From Ruminococcus albus AD2013 (GTDB taxonomy: Bacteria > Bacillota > Clostridia > Oscillospirales > Ruminococcaceae): a DNA stretch of 64,000 nucleotides. Shown in pieces: positions 58,219-64,000 of the stretch (positions are counted from its first letter, which is position 1; each line of letters starts with the position of its first letter). The stretch lies in contig NZ_JAGS01000001.1 in NCBI RefSeq assembly GCF_000526775.1, positions 2,728,001 through 2,792,000 on the forward strand. Reading direction: 5' to 3'. A model generated the notes under the pieces. The model was not told the DNA's origin. It worked only from the letters and a program-made list of their open reading frames with translations, and searched no databases. The position numbers and the translations under genes are program-made.

Positions 58219-58701
58219 ATGCCAAAAATAACAAGACGCGAGTATGAGGAACTCTATGAGAACGCCGGAATAAAAAACTATCAGTTACGTGATCTGACTG
58301 ATATCGAGCTGATACACGGCTACGATCTGACACTTCTCCCCGGGTACGAGGAATTATCCACGGAGAACAAAAAACTTTTTGAAGAAACTGTAGTGCGTTT
58401 GTTCAATGGACACGGTCTTGATACCCGCAAGGATCTTCTTCCGAAATGTGTTCACTATGTTGAAGAAATAAATTTCTATAAATTCATTGAAGAGGAAGAT
58501 TGCAACTTAGTTATAGGACAGGAAGTATACTCGCTCATCAAAAACAGAAACGGCAAGTATGTACATAAAAAACGTATCCATAGATTTACGTATGAAAAAG
58601 GAATACCATTTAAAGAGTGTAAGACTTACTCAAAAACTTATCTCCGATTTGAGTTGAAAGGTGTATGGTATCATTTTACTGAAGCACATGAATGGTACTG
58701 A
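58219..58701 (+). CDS. Hypothetical protein of the mobile element
   Basis: 160 residues from the ATG at 58219 (AAAAGGTG upstream; a GTG at 58210 is possible). Mixed, slightly acidic, with IELIHGYDLTLLPGYEELS near the front and many aromatic residues toward the end (WYHFTEAHEWY). No family is recognised. Likely last gene of the parAB operon. Confidence 0.6.
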   Translation: MPKITRREYEELYENAGIKNYQLRDLTDIELIHGYDLTLLPGYEELSTENKKLFEETVVRLFNGHGLDTRKDLLPKCVHYVEEINFYKFIEEEDCNLVIGQEVYSLIKNRNGKYVHKKRIHRFTYEKGIPFKECKTYSKTYLRFELKGVWYHFTEAHEWY

Positions 58702-58710
58702 CTATACTAT

Positions 58711-58755
58711 TATAATAAAGGGGCTGATAAAGTGTGTCTATAGACACACTTTATC
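58711..58755 (+). promoter_or_regulatory. -10 box followed by a perfect 30-bp palindrome
   Basis: TATAAT at 58711-58716, then the palindrome GATAAAGTGTGTCTA/TAGACACACTTTATC (58726-58755, no mismatch). It covers the GTG start of the next gene and lies just after the expected transcription start. As DNA it is an operator-like site; as RNA it would fold over the start codon. Confidence 0.7.
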
Positions 58756-58970
58756 AAATGGTACTTAAAATGGAAATACGAATAATCGGAACCAAAGAAG
58801 AACTGGAGCAGGCGGCAATTCAGATAGCTGCCTGCTACAAAATAAAATACAAAAGTCGAATCTATCTCTGCCGTGATAAAAAGGCTTACCGGCTGTATAT
58901 AAAAACCGAGGATAACCACATAGAGGAAGAAAAGCAGCTGGAAGGTCAGATGTCTTTTGATGAGGTGTGA
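58734..58970 (+). CDS. DUF3970-like small protein
   Basis: 78 residues if started at the GTG inside the palindrome (AAGGGG about 10 nt upstream), or about 66 from the ATG at 58770. The core EIRIIGTKEELEQAAIQIA resembles the DUF3970 family (short beta-alpha proteins in mobile elements). The tail is acidic (HIEEEKQLEGQMSFDEV). Function unknown; probably controlled by the palindrome at its start. Confidence 0.6.
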   Translation: MSIDTLYQMVLKMEIRIIGTKEELEQAAIQIAACYKIKYKSRIYLCRDKKAYRLYIKTEDNHIEEEKQLEGQMSFDEV

Positions 58971-58991
58971 TTATAGCAAGGAGACTACAAG

Positions 58992-59906
58992 ATGAAAGTA
59001 CATAATCAAGATTATCCCGACCACAAAACCGCAAGGCAGTGGGCAAAACAAGGCTTTTTACCAATAGATGGGGCAGAAGGAATAGAGTTATGGGCAAATC
59101 AATTTTGTCAGGATAAATACATCTATTATGGACCTGATGAAGTATCCAAAGCTACATCTGAGCAGCTGTCTGAATTTTTTCGTCCTGAACGTGAGAAACG
59201 AAATAAAAGAGAAAAAGAAAAAAGGAAACACAGAAAAACTGAACTACTTGCAGAAGTCGAAGAACTAAGGAAAAAGAATAATCTACTTGAATTTTCCTTG
59301 TGCGAACTTGAAAGGACTGCAATTAGACTTATGCGAAACGTTGACATAGCACCCGAAAAATCAGCGGATACTATTATAATAGATACTGAAACAACAGGAC
59401 TCAGTGAATTAGACGATGAATTGCTGCAAGTATCTATCATAGATGATGCAGGAAATGTTCTTTACAACAGCTATCTTCGCCCTTTATACCATACTTCATG
59501 GGAAGAAGCGGAATGTGTAAATAACATTACTCCGCAAATGGTAGCGGATGCTCCAACTATCTATGATGAAATGCCAAAGATAAATGCCATAATAAAAGCT
59601 GCAAAGAAAATCATAGGCTTTAATACTGGATTCGATGAAAATTTTCTTTATTTCTCCGGTGGTATTACATGGATGAATAAAGAGGTCATTGATGTAATGA
59701 CGATGTTCGCGCCGATCTACGGTGAATGGAGCGAACAATACGACGATTATAAATGGCAAAATCTCATCAAAGCTGCCGATTACTATGATTACAATTGGAA
59801 TAGCCGACCAGGTGAAGCACATAACAGTCTTGCGGACTGCTATGCTACCTTATATGTATATAATAAGATAATATCTGATAGAAATACGAATCTTTTCCTT
59901 AAATGA
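58992..59906 (+). CDS. DnaQ-like 3'-5' exonuclease with coiled-coil N-region
   Basis: 304 residues. Residues 1-60 are of unknown type; 63-110 are highly charged and coiled-coil-like (EREKRNKREKEKRKHRK). The exonuclease domain from 127 has ExoI DTETTG (Asp131, Glu133), ExoII NTGFDENFL and ExoIII HNSLADC, the DEDDh set. Such proteins trim DNA or RNA 3' ends; here possibly for element replication or defence. The substrate is unknown. Confidence 0.85.
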   Translation: MKVHNQDYPDHKTARQWAKQGFLPIDGAEGIELWANQFCQDKYIYYGPDEVSKATSEQLSEFFRPEREKRNKREKEKRKHRKTELLAEVEELRKKNNLLEFSLCELERTAIRLMRNVDIAPEKSADTIIIDTETTGLSELDDELLQVSIIDDAGNVLYNSYLRPLYHTSWEEAECVNNITPQMVADAPTIYDEMPKINAIIKAAKKIIGFNTGFDENFLYFSGGITWMNKEVIDVMTMFAPIYGEWSEQYDDYKWQNLIKAADYYDYNWNSRPGEAHNSLADCYATLYVYNKIISDRNTNLFLK

Positions 59907-59912
59907 CAAAAA

Positions 59913-59992
59913 AACTATACAGAAAAATTTTTTTGAGAAAATACCAAAATAACTATACAAAATTTTTATTTTCGGGAAAAATCTTATATAAT
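59913..59992 (+). promoter_or_regulatory. Tandem AACTATACA repeats and -10 box
   Basis: AACTATACA at 59913-59921 and again at 59951-59959, each followed by an A/T run, spaced 38 nt. TATAAT at 59987-59992. Likely the control region of the following gene; no good -35 is seen. Confidence 0.5.
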
Positions 59993-60044
59993 TATTATGT
60001 AAGCATTTTTATGCTTAATAATAATTTAAAGGAGGAATTTTCTA

Positions 60045-60599
60045 ATGAAAATTCAGAATCGAAATTTGTTTGAAACAGTCATGGATGCGGGTAAGTCCAC
60101 GCTGAGCTACCATGAGGGCTCCGGTTGTTTGACACCAACCTCTTTTCGTTTTGTGGTGGACACAACAAATGCGCTAATGGCTTATCGTTCAGGTTCTAGC
60201 AGTACCGCATCCAATTTTTGCGAGTTTGATTGTTATCGAACAAACAATATTTATCAGGAGCATCGGATAAATATGAAGCCTTTAAGCGATGAGGAGACCG
60301 AAGATGTAGTAACAAGTATTTCCAAGAAAGAAGTCACCAGAACAGACGGCAATTTAACCCTGTTATCAATGGAGGAAAAAGAAGTATTTGAGGACATAAT
60401 AAGGGCTACTCTTAACACAGTTAATATTGCAGCACAGCGCAATAAGGTGACAAACGCACAGTTGCAAATGGCGAAAGACCTCGCTGAAGCTTTGACACGT
60501 ACACTTTTGCCCGCTGTAAATGGCTATGCCACTGTGTATAATGCGCTTGGCAATGTCTTTGATTATATGATTGATAAAGCTCAGGAAATCGCATACTAA
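60045..60599 (+). CDS. Hypothetical protein
   Basis: 184 residues with a strong AAAGGAGG site and its own terminator, so it is probably a well-expressed single gene. N-terminal half is Ser/Thr-rich with three Cys (GCLTP, NFCEFDCY); the C-terminal half is helical (AQLQMAKDLAEALTRTLLPAV). No membrane helix or signal peptide. No family is recognised. Confidence 0.7.
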   Translation: MKIQNRNLFETVMDAGKSTLSYHEGSGCLTPTSFRFVVDTTNALMAYRSGSSSTASNFCEFDCYRTNNIYQEHRINMKPLSDEETEDVVTSISKKEVTRTDGNLTLLSMEEKEVFEDIIRATLNTVNIAAQRNKVTNAQLQMAKDLAEALTRTLLPAVNGYATVYNALGNVFDYMIDKAQEIAY

Positions 60600-60606
60600 T
60601 TTGTAT

Positions 60607-60642
60607 AAAAGCAGTCGATCACACTTTCGACTGCTTTTTTTA
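60607..60642 (+). terminator. Intrinsic terminator
   Basis: AAAGCAGTCGA ... TCGACTGCTTTTTT, a strong stem and T run, after the preceding gene. Confidence 0.9.
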
Positions 60643-60660
60643 AGGAATACGAAAGGTGAT

Positions 60661-60969
60661 ATGAAAATGAAAGATAATATTATTGTAGGATTTAGAGGAC
60701 CCAGTAAAAAAAAGTCTGTAAGATACAATCAGAAGCTAATCACTTCCCCCATAATGGTAATCACATCACCATATGAAGAGACAGTAAGAAAATGTATAGC
60801 AGAGTATAATATTAAGGATTTTGATTTTAATTCAGCTACATACGGGTTATATTCAAACATAAGAATAGAACTAAATAACGAAACCGGCGAGTGTAAGATT
60901 CAGGTGTTTGATGAAAATACAGGTGAACTGAAAGCTTTATATAAGGGAGTGACTAATAATGAACAATAA
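60661..60969 (+). CDS. Hypothetical protein of the mobile element
   Basis: 102 residues from the ATG at 60661 (AAAGGTG just before; an ATG two codons later has better spacing). Basic at the front (GPSKKKSVRYNQK), then a beta-rich YSNIRIELNNETGECKIQVF part. No family is recognised. Overlaps the next gene by 11 nt. Confidence 0.55.
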   Translation: MKMKDNIIVGFRGPSKKKSVRYNQKLITSPIMVITSPYEETVRKCIAEYNIKDFDFNSATYGLYSNIRIELNNETGECKIQVFDENTGELKALYKGVTNNEQ

Positions 60970-61195
60970 CAAAAATGGAAGAAACAAGGAGTATCTGATA
61001 ATCACAATTTGCGGAGTATTTATAATAACCTTTGCTATGATGATTGACAAAATCATGAATTTCCCGGAAGTCTTGTCAAGCACTCCGTTGAAGATACTAT
61101 TAACCGTTTTTTCTTGTATTGTGTTGATCATCGCTGTTTGCCTTACAGTGAGATTATTCATACTTATCCACAAAGATTACGTAGAAAGGAGATAG
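60959..61195 (+). CDS. Small two-helix membrane protein
   Basis: 78 residues with two hydrophobic helices (about 12-31 and 45-68; IITICGVFIITFAMM and LLTVFSCIVLIIAVCLTV). Overlaps the previous gene and is followed by the acidic gene after 3 nt. Unknown role. Confidence 0.6.
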   Translation: MNNNKNGRNKEYLIITICGVFIITFAMMIDKIMNFPEVLSSTPLKILLTVFSCIVLIIAVCLTVRLFILIHKDYVERR

Positions 61196-61198
61196 ATC

Positions 61199-61564
61199 AT
61201 GTATAGTCTTGAAGAAGTAAAAAGCGGAAAATGCTCACTAACGATCACTGTGGTCGATACAGACTACGGCAGATTTGTTACAGACGAATACATCGACGAT
61301 GACGATCTGTATTCTTGTTCGGCATTAGTCGATTATTTTGAAAACTGCGACTGTGACGATGATGATTATACCGACGTTGAAGTTGGTGTATACAGATACG
61401 GTGATCTCGATGTTGATGCAGATGATATGCTCACAGATGATGTTCGTGAATATATCGAAAGTGACATCGAGGACTTCCTAAGCAAATGCGATCCTCTTGA
61501 AACTAACAACTATGAGGTCGATCTGAGGATACTGCTTGATCGAGGAGCTAAAAGGGGGTATTAA
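61199..61564 (+). CDS. Very acidic small protein
   Basis: 121 residues, about 36 Asp/Glu against about 10 Lys/Arg, with the acids in clusters (YIDDDDLY, CDCDDDDYTDVEV, DVDADDMLTDDV). A net charge near -26 suggests a DNA-mimic or metal-binding character, but no family is recognised. AAAGGAG site 7 nt upstream. In mobile elements such acidic proteins sometimes act against host nucleases; that is inference only. Confidence 0.65.
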   Translation: MYSLEEVKSGKCSLTITVVDTDYGRFVTDEYIDDDDLYSCSALVDYFENCDCDDDDYTDVEVGVYRYGDLDVDADDMLTDDVREYIESDIEDFLSKCDPLETNNYEVDLRILLDRGAKRGY

Positions 61565-61568
61565 TTTC

Positions 61569-62684
61569 ATGGCTATGAATTTACATATAAGTCTAAGAAA
61601 TAAAATACTTAGTGAATACTGTGAATTTCGTAAATCACAAGAACAGCTTAAACCAAAAGATGTATATGAGAATGCTTATGAGATAGTTATCAAACAGAAC
61701 ATCAGAGATATGATATGTGATGAAACCGTTGCGCTGACTTCTGAACAAAAGATCGCTTTAAAATTGAGCAATAATACGCTGGATGAGATCTATGAGGATT
61801 GGCTCGATAAGGATAGCGAAAACATGGCAGACATACCCTATACTATCACGGAAACAGCAGACAGGCTTATGTCAAATGTATCTTCCAAGAGTCAGCTTAT
61901 TTGGCGAGGTTTCCTTGCTGAGAACAGGCTCGATCTTAATATCAGAGCTATAAAGATACGCAACAGTACAAATTCAGATATTTTTGAGATAAAGGAAGTC
62001 ATAAAAGACGAATACACGATATTATACAACAGCAACGATAACTGCACCGAAACATTGACATCAGTTGATGAATTGAGATCAGTTTATGAAAAAGCACTTG
62101 ACAAGTATTCCAGAAAGCTAATAGAAACACACGGAAAAGAAGTCACAGGTGTATTGTTGGAAATTCCAAATAGACTGACACCTTTTACTGAATTCAAAGA
62201 TTTTTGCCCTGATTGGCGTGAACGAGGTTCAACTCCTTCATACGTTAAAGAAGTATGGGATAATTTTCTGAAAGACCATGATCTTCCCGAGGATACTACT
62301 AAGATATCCTTCCATGCAACAAGCACCTACTATGTCGGAGGCATTGATGTAAATGGTCATGAGCGTAAGGACAATTATTCTGAATATACAGAAGATGATT
62401 CATTCTACTTATTCGATTACGATAACGAGTTAGTAATACGGTATGGTTTTGAATCAGAACTTGACTTCCCTATCGAAGATACGATAATCGATCCATCAAT
62501 CCTTTCAAAGGATTATGAAGATGTACTTGAAAAATACTCAACTGAATTAAGCAAACGAACCTATAATTATATAGATGTTTGCATAACAAAATCAGATGGA
62601 AGCGAAACTCACGAAGATTTTGAAAAAATCTGTCCTGACTGGGAGGAACGGACTCATTTAGACATATCATCATGTCATAGATGA
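61569..62684 (+). CDS. DUF3848-like protein
   Basis: 371 residues from the ATG at 61569. The first ~100 residues match the DUF3848 plan (ILSEYCEFRKSQEQLKPKDV, YENAYEIVIKQNIRDMI, LSNNTLDEIYEDWLDKD), a domain often found in clostridial mobile elements. The remaining 270 residues contain two similar pieces (FKDFCPDWRERG and FEKICPDWEERT), suggesting an internal duplication. Function unknown. Confidence 0.75.
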   Translation: MAMNLHISLRNKILSEYCEFRKSQEQLKPKDVYENAYEIVIKQNIRDMICDETVALTSEQKIALKLSNNTLDEIYEDWLDKDSENMADIPYTITETADRLMSNVSSKSQLIWRGFLAENRLDLNIRAIKIRNSTNSDIFEIKEVIKDEYTILYNSNDNCTETLTSVDELRSVYEKALDKYSRKLIETHGKEVTGVLLEIPNRLTPFTEFKDFCPDWRERGSTPSYVKEVWDNFLKDHDLPEDTTKISFHATSTYYVGGIDVNGHERKDNYSEYTEDDSFYLFDYDNELVIRYGFESELDFPIEDTIIDPSILSKDYEDVLEKYSTELSKRTYNYIDVCITKSDGSETHEDFEKICPDWEERTHLDISSCHR

Positions 62685-62784
62685 TAAAACAAATTAAGGT
62701 ATTACTGCCATATACAGACAAGATCTCAATGGACACGTATTATCACTTTATGATCAATCAAGCCAACTGAATAATAAAGGTTTT

Positions 62785-63489
62785 CTAAATAAACTGTATT
62801 AGCGACTTCGATAAAGCATCATGAATCGCGTATGATATTGTTTTTCCATTATTCAAAACAATGAATACTTTGTAATATGAAAAATCAATTATTTTTCCTT
62901 GTTGATTATACTCACGCAAATAAACTTTTTTACCTTTGGTTCTAATATACCTCAGTTTACGTGCTGTATCTTCGTCAGTGTATAATTCACACGGTATCAT
63001 TGATATTTCTAAACTACGTGCGGCAAAGAATACTTGTGCAGAATCTTTAAGAATATATCTATTAGATTGCTGAACTACTAACACTGGGGCAGTAAATACA
63101 CGATTCTTTAAATAGAAATTTTTTTCATAGTTAACGTCTCCCAAAGTAGGTATATTTGTCTTACCATCAAGAACTATCTCATCTATGGAAATCATTTTAA
63201 AAAAAATGGAAGTGCTAATGTTTGATTTTTTCACATTAGTTTCTGTTTCCTCTTCTCTATTAGTTGCATAATGTGTGCAAATATCATTTGATGGACCAAC
63301 ACATGAAGCTTTTAGAACATCACACCATTTCGATTCACTTTCATAGTGTATACACTTGTTTCTACTGCGTTTTACTCCTGATCCAGCAATGTATGTGTAT
63401 TCATATAATGAGCCTTTATGGTAAGTATGATTATGAACTGAAGGGAAATAATCATTAGGATTTCTTTTATTTTTGCCTCTATAGCTCAT
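62785..63489 (-). CDS. Putative zinc/ParB-like protein, opposite strand
   Basis: 234 residues from the ATG at 63489 (AAAGGGGG upstream; the in-frame ATG at 63540 is rejected). A Cys/His-rich segment (KCIHYESESKWCDVLKA, then CVGPSNDICTHY) could bind zinc. Then ISIDEIVLDG ... PVLVVQQSNRYILKDSAQVF ... ARSLEISMIPCELY, which has the layout of a ParB/Srx N-terminal domain. It is the only visible leftward gene in the element. Assignment is tentative. Confidence 0.55.
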   Translation of the reverse strand: MSYRGKNKRNPNDYFPSVHNHTYHKGSLYEYTYIAGSGVKRSRNKCIHYESESKWCDVLKASCVGPSNDICTHYATNREEETETNVKKSNISTSIFFKMISIDEIVLDGKTNIPTLGDVNYEKNFYLKNRVFTAPVLVVQQSNRYILKDSAQVFFAARSLEISMIPCELYTDEDTARKLRYIRTKGKKVYLREYNQQGKIIDFSYYKVFIVLNNGKTISYAIHDALSKSLIQFI

Positions 63490-63645
63490 AATACAGCCCC
63501 CTTTAAACAAATAGCAATAATACACATATAAATATAACATATTACGATAAAATAATCAAGTGTGTCAAACAATCAGTATAAATATAAGCAAATTAGCTTA
63601 TGGACATTGTTTTGTTTAATTAAAATATAGAAAGGATAAATAATA

Positions 63646-63939
63646 ATGGCAAAGAAAACAGGAAGTATACTTGATAAGCTGGAACTGAATATCGATGAAG
63701 AAAAGATATCACTCATAAACTTCTACCTAAAAGAGGACGGTGATACTCTTGATCTTGCAGCAGAACTCTCTGCTGTCATCAACAATCACATTGATAAGCT
63801 TTACAAAAAGAAAGTTCCAAAGACCGTAAGACACTACATCGAGAACAAGGACAAGGAGGATAGCGATGGACAACACACTGATAAAGTGCTCGTTCAGCCT
63901 GATGCTGGCGGGTCATCGGATCAAAGCGAAGGGGTATAA
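63646..63939 (+). CDS. DUF6103-like small protein
   Basis: 97 residues. MAKKTGSILDKLELNIDEEK and the segment YKKKVPKTVRHYIENKD resemble the DUF6103 family common in ruminococcal integrative elements. The last ~25 residues are overlapped by a second frame with a better start site, so the true C-terminus may be translated together with it. Function unknown. Confidence 0.6.
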   Translation: MAKKTGSILDKLELNIDEEKISLINFYLKEDGDTLDLAAELSAVINNHIDKLYKKKVPKTVRHYIENKDKEDSDGQHTDKVLVQPDAGGSSDQSEGV

Positions 63940-64000
63940 AGTTAAGATGCTTTCTCACAAACAACTGAATAAAATATGCTTGCTGATAGCTTATACCTCA
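63866..64000 (+). CDS. Partial gene at the right edge
   Basis: 45 residues visible, no stop before the edge. The ATG at 63866 has AAGGAGG 6 nt upstream, the best site in this region. Starts MDNTLIKCSFSLMLAGHRIK. It overlaps the preceding frame by 74 nt. Identity not recognised. Confidence 0.45.
   Translation, partial: MDNTLIKCSFSLMLAGHRIKAKGYKVKMLSHKQLNKICLLIAYTS

Noticed and set aside
1..64000. CRISPR array or rRNA genes
   Set aside because: No regularly spaced direct repeats with unique spacers and no rRNA-like sequence were seen.

Overview
The window looks like chromosomal DNA of a low- to mid-GC anaerobic Firmicute of the Clostridia, most probably Ruminococcus and close to R. albus. This is inferred from the FabK-type enoyl reductase, a zinc-type S14, rpsD inside the alpha operon, a clostridial pyruvate:ferredoxin oxidoreductase, and a GH130 phosphorylase resembling the R. 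albus mannooligosaccharide phosphorylase. No 16S rRNA or database search was available.

Layout. (1) 1-7451: type II fatty-acid synthesis. A leftward operon runs fabH, a PLC-like hydrolase, a HAD phosphatase, a small unknown gene, fabK, a zinc-ribbon protein, fabG and fabF (cut by the left edge); fabD is divergent. (2) 7542-13442: an amino-acid symporter, a diguanylate cyclase gene bracketed by two ~300-bp nested palindromic elements, a CIRCE-controlled hsp20, a DUF2262-like gene, ppa and an unknown gene. (3) 13571-19696: a four-gene leftward operon (MBOAT acyltransferase, DHHW/AlgX-like membrane protein, FkbH-like protein, acyl carrier protein), read here as a Dlt-like cell-surface acylation system. 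(4) 20041-22964: a small anchored protein and an ABC-2 exporter. (5) 23111-39029: the S10-spc-alpha ribosomal supercluster with secY, adk, map, infA and rpoA, read leftward behind a ~450-nt structured leader containing an intrinsic terminator. Several intergenic gaps inside it are strongly structured. (6) 39863-47535: an XRE regulator, the large pyruvate:ferredoxin oxidoreductase, a SecD-like lipoprotein, a three-gene AT-rich accessory island, and the GH130 phosphorylase. (7) 47909-53754: two M16 peptidases, lgt, folD and a second diguanylate cyclase.

(8) From about 53922 to the right edge the DNA is clearly more AT-rich and looks like an integrated mobile element. It begins with a displaced 3' fragment of tRNA-Trp(CCA), the expected scar of tRNA-targeted integration. 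It carries an SLH-anchored tail-lysozyme-like cell-wall enzyme, parA/parB with an inverted repeat upstream, a DnaQ-like exonuclease, DUF3848-, DUF3970- and DUF6103-like genes, a very acidic small protein, small membrane proteins and a zinc/ParB-like protein. The integrase and the intact tRNA should lie beyond the right edge.

Together the left and middle parts are core functions (membrane lipid supply, envelope modification, translation, pyruvate oxidation, C1 metabolism), and the right part is accessory. The most unusual items are the FkbH-ACP-MBOAT-DHHW operon, the paired palindromic elements, the S10 leader and structured gaps, and the tRNA-Trp integration scar with its cargo.
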